A stretch of 64,000 nt of DNA from Cellulosimicrobium sp. ES-005 (GTDB taxonomy: Bacteria; Actinomycetota; Actinomycetes; Actinomycetales; Cellulomonadaceae), in the NCBI RefSeq assembly GCF_040448685.1, contig NZ_CP159290.1, forward strand, positions 1,984,001 through 2,048,000, written 5' to 3'. Shown in pieces: positions 41,747-52,951 of this stretch (positions are counted from its first letter, which is position 1; each line of letters starts with the position of its first letter). The notes under the pieces are model-generated. The model had not been told where the DNA came from and made no database searches. It saw only the letters and a program-made list of their open reading frames with translations. A program made the position numbers and the translations under genes.

Positions 41747-43168
41747 ATGAGCAGCCAGGGCCTCACCCAGTCCACCGACCGCATGCGCGACGCCGGAGTC
41801 GCCCCCGCCGCCATCGACGTCTTCACGCGCTTCTACCGGCTCCTCGAGTCCGGCGCGACCGGCATGATCCCCGAGACCGACGTCGAGCCCCTCACCGACG
41901 TCGCCCACCGCGACCAGCTCGACGTCCCCGACGCCGCCGCCCGCGACGCCCTCCAGCGCACCGCGATCATCAAGCTCAACGGGGGCCTCGGCACCTCCAT
42001 GGGCATGGACCGCGCCAAGTCCCTCCTCACCGTGCGCGACGCCGACCCGCAGCGCCCCGACAGCGGCCCCCTCACCTTCCTCGACGTCATCGTCGCCCAG
42101 GTCCGCGCCGCCCGGCACACCACCGGAGCACCCCTGCCGCTCCTCCTCATGAACTCGTTCCGCACCCAGGACGACACCCTCGCCGCGCTCGCCCCCCACG
42201 ACGACCTCCCCGTCGCCGGGCTCCCGCTCGACTTCCTCCAGAACCGCGAGCCCAAGCTCCGCGCCGACGACCTCACCCCCGTCGACTGGCCCGCCGACCC
42301 CGAGCTCGAATGGTGCCCGCCCGGCCACGGCGACCTCTACACCGCCCTCTACGCCTCCGGCGCGCTCCGCGCCCTCCTCGACGCCGGCTACCGCTACGCC
42401 GCCGTCTCCAACTCCGACAACCTCGGCGCCGGCCCCGACGCCGCCATGGCCGGCTGGTTCGCCGCCAGCGGCGCCCCCTTCGCCGCCGAGGTCGCGCGCC
42501 GCACCCCCGCCGACCGCAAGGGCGGCCACCTCGTCGTGCGCCGCAGCGACGGGCGCCTCGTCCTGCGCGAGACCGCGCAGACCCCCGCCGACGACCAGGA
42601 CGCCGCCGCCGACATCAGCACGCACCGGTACTTCAACACCAACAACCTCTGGTTCGACCTCGACGCGCTCGCGGCCGAGCTCGACCGCACCGGCGGCGTG
42701 CTCGAGCTCCCGCTCATCAAGAACACCAAGACCGTCGACCCGACCGACCCGTCGTCGCCCGAGGTCGTGCAGATCGAGTCCGCCATGGGCGCCGCCGTCG
42801 AGGTGTTCGACGGCGCCGCCGCCATCGAGGTCGGGCGCGACCGGTTCCTGCCCGTCAAGACGACGAACGACCTCCTCGTCCTGCGCTCCGACGTCTACGA
42901 CCTCGACGACCACTACCGCTTCGTGGCCCGGACCGACGCGCCGCTCGTCGACCTCGACCCGGCCCACTACAAGACCATCGCGGCGTTCGACGCCCGGTTC
43001 GACGACGGCACCCCGTCCCTGCGCGCCGCACGCTCCCTCACGGTCCGCGGCGACTGGACCTTCGGCTCGGGCGTCACCGTCACCGGCGACGCCGAGCTCG
43101 CCGACCCGGGCGGCTCCTCGCGCGTCCCCGACGGCGCGGTCGTCGGCCCGGACGGAGTCAGCGACTGA
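41747..43168 (+). CDS. UTP-glucose-1-phosphate uridylyltransferase, UGP2-type
   Basis: 473 aa. IIKLNGGLGTSMGMDRAKSLL is the nucleotide-binding signature of the eukaryote-like UDPGP family rather than the GalU type; NSFRTQDDTL, WCPPGHGDLYTALYASGAL, VSNSDNLGAGPD and HRYFNTNNLWFDLDAL are all conserved. It makes UDP-glucose for glycans and cell-wall precursors in the cytoplasm. TACGAT (41735-41740) is 6 nt before the ATG, suggesting a leaderless mRNA. Divergent from the LMF-like gene. Confidence 0.92.
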   Translation: MSSQGLTQSTDRMRDAGVAPAAIDVFTRFYRLLESGATGMIPETDVEPLTDVAHRDQLDVPDAAARDALQRTAIIKLNGGLGTSMGMDRAKSLLTVRDADPQRPDSGPLTFLDVIVAQVRAARHTTGAPLPLLLMNSFRTQDDTLAALAPHDDLPVAGLPLDFLQNREPKLRADDLTPVDWPADPELEWCPPGHGDLYTALYASGALRALLDAGYRYAAVSNSDNLGAGPDAAMAGWFAASGAPFAAEVARRTPADRKGGHLVVRRSDGRLVLRETAQTPADDQDAAADISTHRYFNTNNLWFDLDALAAELDRTGGVLELPLIKNTKTVDPTDPSSPEVVQIESAMGAAVEVFDGAAAIEVGRDRFLPVKTTNDLLVLRSDVYDLDDHYRFVARTDAPLVDLDPAHYKTIAAFDARFDDGTPSLRAARSLTVRGDWTFGSGVTVTGDAELADPGGSSRVPDGAVVGPDGVSD

Positions 43169-43355
43169 CCCGGGGGAGACTCGCGGTGGGCCGAGGAAGA
43201 GCCCTTTCGCTGGAGGAGGGATCTTCGTCGTAGCAGGGCTGCCGGTGCTTTGTGCACGACGTCGAGGATCGCGCCCAGAGTTTCGGCCCCCGGGAAGAAG
43301 CCTTGGCGAGCCGGAGGCAGGGAGAGCGAGCCTGCCCCACTGGGAGGATGCTGAC
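43169..43355. other. Intergenic, lower GC, no feature recognised
   Basis: Between the UGP2-type gene and the broken gene at 43356. Base composition is visibly less GC-rich than the flanks. No convincing gene, promoter or hairpin. Confidence 0.4.
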
Positions 43356-44169
43356 ATGATTCTCGTGAGGGCTCGTGTCACGCGGTGGTTGACCGACGTG
43401 CCGCAGCCAGGGCTGGTCGAGATCCAGCTCGACGATGTCGAGGGCCGCACGCACCGCCTCGTCGAGAAGTCCGCGATCGTCGACTCGACCGGGGCCGTCC
43501 GTCGCGATGGGAGCTTTCCGATCACTGTCGACCTCGCCTGCCGACCTCGCCTGCCGACCTCGCACGCAGTACCCCGGTCTCGACGCCAGGGGCCGGGTCA
43601 ACGTCGTGGACTTGTCACCCTGGGGGATCGGTGACGATGACGTCGTCTACGCGGTCGGCCGAGAGAACCTGACCTTGGCGCGTCCGGCGGCGTACTCCGA
43701 CCTCTCGGTTCGAGCCCGCCAGGCGGCGGGCCTCGTGACCTTTCGCCGTTGGCGAGCTTCCGTCGGGTTGACCGCCCCCGAGCTCGACGCGCTCGAGGAG
43801 CATCTGTGGCAGTATGCGCTCGTCACCCCTGAGACGTTCGACGAGTGGCACGAGGCCGATCCCCTGGCACGACTGGGCTCGTCCGAGCCGCTACCTGTGT
43901 CGCTGCTCCGCACGCTCGAAGCGTCCGGCATCGAGCCAGAGGAACTCAGGTCGGTCATCGACTCTCTCATCGAGATCACCTACGGCGGACTGTTCGGTCG
44001 GCTCGAGAGCAGATGGTCACTCAGCGAGCTGGCCACGGTGGTCGCGTTCGCTCGGCGTCAAGGAGTCGCACCGGCTCCCGCGGATGCGTTCGACGACTGC
44101 CTCTGGATCGATGACGACTGGGGTCGCCCCACTGAGACGATCGTCGGCAGGTGGCGCGCGGGCGAGTAG
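43356..44169 (+). pseudogene. Unknown protein, frameshifted by a 13-bp tandem duplication
   Basis: Reading from ATG 43356 (GGGAGG upstream) gives MILVRARVTRWLTDVPQPGLVEIQL ... VEKSAIVDSTGAV and on to ITVDLACRPR, then runs into a wrong frame. The rest, from TQYPGLDARGRVNVVDLSPWG to TETIVGRWRAGE at 44169, is in the +1 frame. Removing one 13-bp repeat copy joins both parts into 266 aa without stops. The N-terminal ~90 residues recall small actinobacterial proteins of unknown function; the C-terminal part is helical and acidic. Lower GC and looser codon use than neighbours suggest acquisition. Function unknown. Confidence 0.7.
43529..43567 (+). repeat. 13-bp tandem repeat causing the frameshift
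   Basis: CGACCTCGCCTGC at 43529-43541 and again at 43542-43554, followed by a third copy with two mismatches (43555-43567). 13 is not a multiple of 3, so gain or loss of one unit switches the reading frame. Confidence 0.9.
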
Positions 44170-44324
44170 ACCATCGCTGGGGCGAGCGGCCGCACGGACG
44201 AGCGGCGGATGACGGATGCCGCATCACGACCCGCCGCGACCACCAACTCATACAGTGAGCCGCGAAGCACGGCGAGCAGGGTTCTTGCCGCGGGTGACCA
44301 CGGTTCTATCTCGGCGGATCGTGT

Positions 44325-44981
44325 TCAGGCGGGGAGGTCGACGACGCGGTCGGTGCCGCGCCAGGCGGTGAGGGCGCCCGAGGTGGCGGCGGCGAGGTCG
44401 GCGTCGAAACGGTCGAGCTCGGTGGGCGGGACGAGGACGGTGAACCGCGCCTCGGTGCCGTACGTGACGTCGTCGAGGGTGCCGTCGTGCTGAGCGCACC
44501 AGTCGCGCAGGACGCCGTGCAGGCGGCCGGCGTCGGCGTGCGGGACGTCGACGCGCACCTCGGTGAGCACCGCGCGACGGACGGGGCGCGCGACGTCGAG
44601 CGCCTCGCTCACCGCGGACGAGTACGCCCGGACGAGCCCGCCCGCGCCCAGCAGGACGCCCCCGAAGTAGCGCGTGACGACGGCGACGACGTCCGTGACC
44701 TGACGGTGCCGCAGCACCTCGAGCATGGGGACGCCCGCGGTGCCGGAGGGCTCGCCGTCGTCGGTGGAGCGCTGCTGGTCGGCGTGGGCGCCGACGACGA
44801 GCGCGACGCAGTGGTGCCGCGCGTCCCAGTGCTCCTTGCGGACGCGCGCGATCACGACGTCGGCGTCGGCGACCGACGTGACCGGGGAGAGGTGCGCGAG
44901 GAACCGGGACTTCTTGACGACGAGCTCGTGGTCGACGGGTCCGGCGATCGTCCCCCACAGCTCACCGGTGCCCGCGCTCAT
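44325..44981 (-). CDS. YigZ/IMPACT family protein
   Basis: 218 aa. HELVVKKSRFLAHLSPVTSVADADVVIARVRKEHWDARHHCVALVVG, then STDDGEPSGTAGVPMLEVLRHRQVTDVVAVVTRYFGGVLLGAGGLVRAYSSAVSEAL is the complete UPF0029/IMPACT N-terminal signature (DGEPxGTAGxP, RYFGGxxLGxGGL), followed by a ferredoxin-like C-terminal domain. Bacterial YigZ is of uncertain role, possibly linked to translation or peptidase regulation. The 155 bp between this stop and the broken gene hold nothing recognisable. Confidence 0.93.
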   Translation of the reverse strand: MSAGTGELWGTIAGPVDHELVVKKSRFLAHLSPVTSVADADVVIARVRKEHWDARHHCVALVVGAHADQQRSTDDGEPSGTAGVPMLEVLRHRQVTDVVAVVTRYFGGVLLGAGGLVRAYSSAVSEALDVARPVRRAVLTEVRVDVPHADAGRLHGVLRDWCAQHDGTLDDVTYGTEARFTVLVPPTELDRFDADLAAATSGALTAWRGTDRVVDLPA

Positions 44982-45038
44982 CCCGCGAGCCTATCCGTGG
45001 GTGCGGTCGCCCGGAGCAACCGGCGAGCGAGCGGCCTG

Positions 45039-45108
45039 CCGCCGAGAGAGCGACGGGCGACCGTGCGGAACCGGCGTTCCGTGCGGTCGCCCGTCGCTCT
45101 CTCGGCGG
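45039..45108. terminator. 70-bp near-perfect palindrome after argG
   Basis: Arms of 33 bp (45039-45071 and 45076-45108) match at 31 positions around a 4-nt loop. It begins 16 bp beyond the argG stop codon, so it most likely ends argG transcription (minus strand). Its size exceeds a normal terminator and suggests a dispersed palindromic repeat. Confidence 0.7.
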
Positions 45109-45123
45109 GTGTGGCCACCGGGG

Positions 45124-47430
<2,307 letters not shown>

Positions 47431-47818
47431 GTTGAGCGAGCCCCACGGGGTGCGGGTCGGGGGAGCGACGAGGTCTGCCCCGGCCTCGACCGCGCGCTCG
47501 GTGGCGGCCCGCGCGTCGTCCACCTCGAACGCCACGCGCAGGTGGCCGGCCACCTGGCGCCCGACCTCGACGTCGTCGATCGCCCGCTTGTGGGCCGGGT
47601 TCGCGATCTCGAGCGTCGCGTGCCCGACGTCGAGGATCGCCACCCGGTCCTCCTCACCGTCGGCATACGCGATGCGCTCGGGGAGGCCCAGGACGTCGCG
47701 ATAGAAGGCGAGAGCGGCGTCGTAGTCCTCCGCCTCCACGACGAGACGGAGCTGGCGGACGGTGGGCTGGCGAGGAGTGTTGTCGCTCATCCGGCGACAC
47801 TACGTCACATCGGAGAAA

Positions 47819-47834
47819 AATAGTGTGCCAAGCG
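47819..47834 (+). repeat. 16-bp direct repeat, right copy
   Basis: AATAGTGTGCCAAGCG, perfect copy of 46655-46670 in the same orientation, 28 bp upstream of the VOC gene start. Confidence 0.85.
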
Positions 47835-47884
47835 CCCTCAACCAACCCCACCCACCGGACACAACTCACCACACAGCACGGAAA

Positions 47885-47930
47885 AGCCGGCCGCGCGCCG
47901 GGTCGGGTGGACCGTGGCGCGCGGCCGGCT
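47885..47930 (-). terminator. Intrinsic terminator of the dps gene
   Basis: Perfect 15-bp arms (47885-47899 and 47916-47930) with a 16-nt loop, followed on the minus strand by TTTTC. It lies about 38 nt after the dps stop, the most classical terminator in the window. Confidence 0.85.
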
Positions 47931-47968
47931 CTGAGCTGTGGAGCAGCGGTCCGGCAGGGGAGCGGGCG

Positions 47969-48547
47969 TCAGGGCTGGCCGGCGGCCGCCTGCTCGGCCT
48001 TGCGCGCCGCGCCCGTCTCGGTGCGCGCGCCGTCGGTGGAGAGGTCGCCGCCGGTCGACTCGAGGTGCGCCCGGACGAACCAGTGGAACAGCTCGAGGTC
48101 GTGCAGGTGTCCGATGAGCAGGTCGTTCGTGACGTCGTCGAGGCCCTCGGTGGCGGACGCCGCCTCGCGGTGCGCCGTGATGACCCCGACGTACACCTCG
48201 TCGAGTGCCCCCAGGTGGGCGATGGTCGAGGCGCGGCCGAGGGAGTAGTCCTCCCAGGTCCGCTCCGCGACGAGCGCGCCGGGAGTGCCCTTCGGGGAGA
48301 CGCCGAGGGTCGCGATGCGCTCCGCGACGGCGTCGACCATCGCGCGGACGGCGTCGACCTGCGGGTCGATCATCTCGTGCACCGCGATGAAGTGCGGCCC
48401 GACGACGTTCCAGTGGATGTGCTTGAGCGTGAGCTGCAGGTCGTTGAGCGCGTGCAGGCGCTCCTGGAGGATCCCGGCGACCTTCGCCCCTTCCTCGGGG
48501 GTGAGCGACGGGACGGTGTACTTCGGCAGGTCGGAGCGAGCGGCCAT
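47969..48547 (-). CDS. dps: Dps family DNA-binding ferritin-like protein
   Basis: 192 aa. LHALNDLQLTLKHIHWNVVGPHFIAVHEMIDPQVDAVRAMVDAVAERIATLG carries the Dps dinuclear iron-site residues (His/His, then Asp/Glu in the D-x-x-A-E-R-I-A motif) at the dimer interface; a four-helix bundle continues to about residue 165. An ~25-residue charged tail follows. Dps dodecamers oxidise and store iron and protect DNA. AGGAGG precedes the ATG at 48545-48547. Confidence 0.93.
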   Translation of the reverse strand: MAARSDLPKYTVPSLTPEEGAKVAGILQERLHALNDLQLTLKHIHWNVVGPHFIAVHEMIDPQVDAVRAMVDAVAERIATLGVSPKGTPGALVAERTWEDYSLGRASTIAHLGALDEVYVGVITAHREAASATEGLDDVTNDLLIGHLHDLELFHWFVRAHLESTGGDLSTDGARTETGAARKAEQAAAGQP

Positions 48548-48650
48548 GGGTGCCTCCTCGGGTCGGTTCGTGCGCCGCGGCGGCGGCGGGACGGTCTCGG
48601 GTGCCGTCCCCGCCATCGTCGGGCGGTCCTCGGCCGCTCGCAGGGCGAGG

Positions 48651-49205
48651 TCAGTCCCGCGGCGTGACGAGCAGCACGAGGCCCAGCACGACGACACCGC
48701 CGAGCGCGGTCGCGACCGCGGACGAGACCTCTCGCGCGGTGACCGCCTGGACGCCGAGCGCCACCACGAGCAGCGCGGCCTGCAGCACGACGACCCGACG
48801 GAGGTCCGGCAGGACCGCCCGCAGCTCGGCGCGCGCGTCGGGTGGCACGTGGTCCGCCCACCAGGCGGCGCGCAGGACGAGGTGGCCCAGCGGGAGGAGC
48901 GCGAACACGATGGGGTCGAAGGGGCCGTCCCCCTCCACGATCAGGAGGAGGCCGCCGAGGAGCACGAGCACGTGCGGGACCGGCGGCGCGGGGAGGAAGG
49001 CCGTCGCGGTCCCGAGGGCGACGGCGGTGCCCCCGACGAACGACGGTGCGAGACCCGTCGTCTGGAGCGCGGCTCCGGTGAAGGCGGTGGCGAGGACGAG
49101 GAGGACGACGCGCGGCCACCAGCCCGCGACGGCGCGCCCGGTCTCGACCTCGAGGCGGGGACGCGGCCCTGCGGTGACGACCTCGCGTCGGACGAGGCGT
49201 CTCAT
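48651..49205 (-). CDS. Membrane protein at the end of the MoxR operon
   Basis: 184 aa with five to six hydrophobic segments after a basic N-terminus (MRRLVRREVV): VVLLVLATAFTGAALQTTGL, FVGGTAVALGTATAFL, HVLVLLGGLLLIVEG, then two more. No known family recognised. It overlaps the DUF58 stop by 4 nt, so it is the sixth gene of the operon. Confidence 0.75.
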   Translation of the reverse strand: MRRLVRREVVTAGPRPRLEVETGRAVAGWWPRVVLLVLATAFTGAALQTTGLAPSFVGGTAVALGTATAFLPAPPVPHVLVLLGGLLLIVEGDGPFDPIVFALLPLGHLVLRAAWWADHVPPDARAELRAVLPDLRRVVVLQAALLVVALGVQAVTAREVSSAVATALGGVVVLGLVLLVTPRD

Positions 49206-50557
49206 CGGGCACCCCCGAGAGGGCCCGGTCGACCGGGGCCCTGCCGGTCGAGCCGTCGTGCCGCGAGCTCGAGCGTTCCGCGAGCGCCGTCGGCGCCGGG
49301 TGTGCCGTCGTGCCAGCGAGCGACGACGATCCCGCGCTCGCGCAGGTCGTCCACGCGGTCCGCGCGCTCGTGGCGCGTGACGGCCCAGGCGGTCGCGACG
49401 TGGTCGTCGACCTCGGCGAGGGAGACCGGTGGGAGGACGTCGACGACGACGACCACGTGCCCGGTGTCGTGCCACTGGCGTGCGAGGCGGGGCGCCTCGT
49501 CGTCGAGGAGGGTCGAGAAGAGGTAGACGGCGGCGCCGGCGGGCACCTGGGGCGGGCGGAGGCGCGCGGAGGGGTCGCCGACGGGTCGGGCGAGGGCGAG
49601 GCCGTGGAGGACGCGGCGCAGGTGGCGTCGTCCTCCGCCGGCGCGGACGGGCCGGGCGAGGCGGCCGAGGTCGTCGAGGGCGACGCGGTCGCCGTCGGCG
49701 AGGACGGTCTGGGCGACGGACGCGGCGGCGTGGCGCGCGAGGTCGAGGGAGGTGGCCTCGTCGGGGCGCTGGGCGCCGACGCCGCTCCAGGTGGCGAGGT
49801 CGGGGGCGACCTCGTCGCGGGAGTCGACGACGAGGACGACGGTCGCCTCGGCGGTGCCGAAGGTGCGGCGGACGTACAGCGTGTCGAGGGTGGGTGAGCG
49901 GCGGGCGGTGGCGCGCCAGTCGATGCGGCGGAGCCGGTCGCCCGGGCGGAAGACGTCGACGTCGCGGAGCTCGGTGCCGTCGCCGGGGCGTCGGGAGGTG
50001 TGGGGCCCGGAGAGGCCGCGCAGGCGGGAGGCGATGGGCAGGCGTCCGAGCGGGAGCGGGCGGGGCAGGACGAGGCGGCGTGGTCCGCGGGCGACGCGGG
50101 GGACCTGCTCCTCGACGCCGTCGGGCCCGTAGGCGGCGTAGTCGACGCGGAGGGTGTCGGTGACGCCGGTGCGCGCCGAGGGCGCGCGCCAGGTGAGCTC
50201 GCGGGTTCCGGCCGTGGTGCGGACCAGGCGTTCGGTAACGAGGCCACCGGGGGCGAGGGCGCGCAGCCGCAGGAGCTCGACGCCGGGCGGCACGTCGGCG
50301 ACGGTGCGGGCTGCGAGGGTGCCGGGTGGGGCGTCGGCGTCGAGGACGACGCGCACGGTGACGGGTCCGTGGGGGCGGCGGGTCCAGCCCCAGACGGCGC
50401 CGAGGAGGGGCGCGACCCCGAGGAGGGCGGCGTCGGGGCGGCGGAGGAGGACGCCGAGGGCGAGGAGGGTGGTGCCGAGGAGGACGCCGGCGGCGAGGTG
50501 GACGGTGGTGCGCCAGCGGGGCGCGTCGGTGTCGCGGTCCGCCGTGGTGGTGCTCAT
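49202..50557 (-). CDS. DUF58 domain protein (vWA-like)
   Basis: 451 aa. Two N-terminal membrane helices (VHLAAGVLLGTTLLALGVLL), a beta-rich middle and the DUF58 signature RPGDRLRRIDWRATARR at about residues 225-240, followed by a von Willebrand A-like part (TVVLVVDSRDEV). DUF58 proteins are paired with MoxR ATPases and may help assemble or mature protein complexes at the membrane. Stop and start overlap neighbours by 4 nt on both sides. Confidence 0.88.
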   Translation of the reverse strand: MSTTTADRDTDAPRWRTTVHLAAGVLLGTTLLALGVLLRRPDAALLGVAPLLGAVWGWTRRPHGPVTVRVVLDADAPPGTLAARTVADVPPGVELLRLRALAPGGLVTERLVRTTAGTRELTWRAPSARTGVTDTLRVDYAAYGPDGVEEQVPRVARGPRRLVLPRPLPLGRLPIASRLRGLSGPHTSRRPGDGTELRDVDVFRPGDRLRRIDWRATARRSPTLDTLYVRRTFGTAEATVVLVVDSRDEVAPDLATWSGVGAQRPDEATSLDLARHAAASVAQTVLADGDRVALDDLGRLARPVRAGGGRRHLRRVLHGLALARPVGDPSARLRPPQVPAGAAVYLFSTLLDDEAPRLARQWHDTGHVVVVVDVLPPVSLAEVDDHVATAWAVTRHERADRVDDLRERGIVVARWHDGTPGADGARGTLELAARRLDRQGPGRPGPLGGAR

Positions 50558-51561
50558 CCGCGGTCGCCGACGGTGGCGGGTCCGGGGACGGTCTGGAGGA
50601 TGCCGGCGACGACGGTCTCGGGCCGCAGGTCGGCGGCCCAGGCCCCGGGGGTGAGGGTGAGGCGGTGGGCGAGCACGGGGACGGCGACGCGCTTGACGTC
50701 CTCGGGCAGGACGACGTCGCGTCCGTCGAGGACGGCGACGCCACGGGCGAGGAGAGCGAGGTTCTGCGAGCCGCGGGGCGACGCGCCGACCTCGAGGTCG
50801 CGGTGGGTGCGGGTGGCGGCGGCGAGGTCGACACAGTAGGCGACGACGTCGGGGTGGACGTCGACCTGCTCGACGGCGGCCTGCATGGCGAGGACGGTGT
50901 CGCGGTCGACGACCTGGCGCACGACGGGGTCGTCGTGGCGGCGGGCGATGCGGCGGGTGAGGACCTCGCGCTCCTCGTCGCGGCCGGGGTACCCGACGGA
51001 GAGACGCACCATGAAGCGGTCGAGCTGCGCCTCGGGGAGCGGGTAGGTGCCCTCGTGCTCGACGGGGTTGGACGTCGCGACGACGTGGAAGGGGCGGGGC
51101 AGCGCGTGGGTGGTGCCCTCGACGGTGACCTGGCGCTCGGCCATGGACTCGAGCAGCGCGGACTGCGTCTTGGGGGCGGTGCGGTTGATCTCGTCGGCGA
51201 GCAGCAGCCCGGTGAAGACGGGCCCGGGCCGGAACTCGAACGTGCGGGTCGCGGGGTCGTACACGGAGGACCCGGTGACGTCCGACGGCAGGAGGTCGGG
51301 GGTGCACTGCAGGCGGGTGAAGTCGAGGCCGAGGGCCCGGGCGAGGCTGCGGGCGGCGAGGGTCTTGCCGAGCCCGGGGACGTCCTCGAACAGCACGTGC
51401 CCGCCGGCGAGGACCGTGGCGAGCGCGAGGGTCAGGGGTTCGCGGGCGCCGACGACGGCGGTCGCGACCTCGTCGAGGACGGCGCGGCCGTGCGCGGCGA
51501 CGGTGGGCACGTCGAGGGTCGTGCCCGGTCCGGCGGTGCGGGGGGCGGGGTCGGCGGTCAT
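50554..51561 (-). CDS. MoxR family AAA+ ATPase
   Basis: 335 aa. Walker A EDVPGLGKTLAARSLARAL, Walker B GLLLADEINRTAPKTQSALLESM, sensor 1 VVATSNPVEHEGTYPLPEAQLDRF. MoxR ATPases act as chaperones working with the DUF58/vWA partner encoded directly downstream (4-nt overlap). Confidence 0.93.
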   Translation of the reverse strand: MTADPAPRTAGPGTTLDVPTVAAHGRAVLDEVATAVVGAREPLTLALATVLAGGHVLFEDVPGLGKTLAARSLARALGLDFTRLQCTPDLLPSDVTGSSVYDPATRTFEFRPGPVFTGLLLADEINRTAPKTQSALLESMAERQVTVEGTTHALPRPFHVVATSNPVEHEGTYPLPEAQLDRFMVRLSVGYPGRDEEREVLTRRIARRHDDPVVRQVVDRDTVLAMQAAVEQVDVHPDVVAYCVDLAAATRTHRDLEVGASPRGSQNLALLARGVAVLDGRDVVLPEDVKRVAVPVLAHRLTLTPGAWAADLRPETVVAGILQTVPGPATVGDRG

Positions 51562-52154
51562 CGGGGTGTCCCTCCGTCGGGGCGGTCCGGGCGGTCGTGG
51601 ATGGTCGTCGGGTCGAGCCGGTCGAGCCGGTCGAGCCGGTCGAGCCGGTCGAGCCGGTCGAGCCGGTCGAGCGCAGCGAGCCAGGCGTCGAGCTCGGCGG
51701 GCGTGGGGAGGCGCCCGTCGGCGACGAGGTCATGGACGGTGCGCGCGACGCGGGGGCCGAGGAGACGGGCCACGTCGGTCGCGGCTCCGGGGTCGGCGAG
51801 ATCGTCGATCCCGTGGCGTGACAGGCGACGCTCCGTGAGGTGGCGCACCCGGCGGGCGGCGCCGACCGTGACGCGTCCGTCGCGGCCCAGGACCGACCAG
51901 CCGAGGTCGGACACGTCGCGCCGGTTGCCGTCGCGCCGCACGTCGGGGACGCGCGGCCACACGGTGTCCCCGGCGTACCCGGTGCGGTGCCACAGCACGA
52001 CGCCCGCGACGCCGAGGGCGGTGAGCATGAGGGCGTGCGCGGGCGAGGAGCCGAGCAGCACGAGGACGACGCCGAACCCGACGGCGGTGGTGGCCGCGAG
52101 CAGGGCGCGCCGGTCCGCCGGGCGCAGCCGGTCCCAGCGTCCGCGCGCCCTCAC
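51558..52154 (-). CDS. Membrane protein of unknown function with LDR repeat tail
   Basis: 198 aa. Two adjacent helices near the N-terminus (ALLAATTAVGFGVVLVLLGSSPAHALMLTALGVAGVVLW), then a soluble charged region and, at about residues 165-186, six tandem Leu-Asp-Arg units encoded by a 9-bp minisatellite. GTG start overlaps the DUF4129 stop (GTGA). It replaces the protein usually found between DUF4129 and MoxR in similar operons; function unknown. Confidence 0.75.
   Translation of the reverse strand: MRARGRWDRLRPADRRALLAATTAVGFGVVLVLLGSSPAHALMLTALGVAGVVLWHRTGYAGDTVWPRVPDVRRDGNRRDVSDLGWSVLGRDGRVTVGAARRVRHLTERRLSRHGIDDLADPGAATDVARLLGPRVARTVHDLVADGRLPTPAELDAWLAALDRLDRLDRLDRLDRLDRLDPTTIHDRPDRPDGGTPR
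51611..51673. repeat. 9-bp minisatellite
   Basis: GGTCGAGCC repeated six times perfectly plus a seventh copy with one change. In frame, so unit gain or loss changes only the number of Leu-Asp-Arg repeats. Confidence 0.95.
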
Positions 52155-52951
52155 GGCCGCGCCTCGTCGTGGAGCGGGCGGTCGTGGGACGCGGCCGTGG
52201 CGGGGTCCCCGGTGCCGACGACCCGCGTCGTGAGGTCCGCCGCGATGCGGGCGAGCGCCGCGCGCGCCGCCTCCAGGTCGCTCTCCCCGAGCGGCGTCTC
52301 GCCGAACCGGGCCCGGTGGTACAGGCCGCGCAGCGTCGCGACCGCGTCCGCGTCCACCCGGGTGCTCGCCAGGACCGCGGTCGTGAACTCCGTGGGCGTC
52401 TGTGCGGGGTCGCGCCGGGTGCCTGCCCGCTCCGCAGCGCGCTCGAGCGCGACCCAGGCGGCGACGACGGCGTCGTGCGGGTCCGCGTCCGGCGCACGCA
52501 GGTCGTCGTGCGCCCGCTCGACCGCCGCCCGCAGCTCCGGCACGACCGGGTCCTCCGCAGCGTGGACGGAGACGTCGCCCGGCGCCGTGACGAGGAGGTC
52601 GCGTCGGCGTCGCCGCACGAGGAGGGCCGGGAGGTAGCGGCGCGCCAGCACGACGAGGACCACGAGCACGACCGCGCCCAGGGACCAGAGCAGGTACGTG
52701 TCGAACGACAGGCCCCCGGTGTCGGTCAGTGCCCGGAGGTCCTCCCGCTCCTGCGACAGGACGTCGGTCGCGGCGGTGTCCGGCGGCGGCGCGACCGGGT
52801 CCCGCGCGACGTCGTCGAACCAGCCGGGCGCGTCCCAGCCCCACGGCGCGCCGACGGCCGCGGCGAGCACGGCCGCGAGCGCCAGCGCCGTGACGGCGGC
52901 GAAGCGGGCCGGTCCGGGCCGGCGGTGGTCGTCCCCCTGCGGTGCGGTCAT
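52151..52951 (-). CDS. DUF4129 domain-containing membrane protein
   Basis: 266 aa. N-terminal helix (AAVTALALAAVLAAAVGAPWGW), a periplasmic-side loop, a second helix (TYLLWSLGAVVLVVLVVLARRYL), then the cytoplasmic DUF4129 domain: AVERAHDDLRAPDADPHDAVVAAWVALERAAERAGTRRDPAQTPTEFTTAVLA and LYHRARFGETPLGESDLEAARAALARI. Usually linked to MoxR/DUF58, as here. 4-nt overlaps both sides. Confidence 0.88.
   Translation of the reverse strand: MTAPQGDDHRRPGPARFAAVTALALAAVLAAAVGAPWGWDAPGWFDDVARDPVAPPPDTAATDVLSQEREDLRALTDTGGLSFDTYLLWSLGAVVLVVLVVLARRYLPALLVRRRRRDLLVTAPGDVSVHAAEDPVVPELRAAVERAHDDLRAPDADPHDAVVAAWVALERAAERAGTRRDPAQTPTEFTTAVLASTRVDADAVATLRGLYHRARFGETPLGESDLEAARAALARIAADLTTRVVGTGDPATAASHDRPLHDEARP

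Noticed and set aside
43245-43634. Separate 129-codon gene starting at 43245
   Set aside because: The upstream start has no ribosome binding site or family similarity; the good site GGGAGG and conserved-looking protein begin at ATG 43356, and the C-terminal part is out of frame because of the 13-bp duplication.
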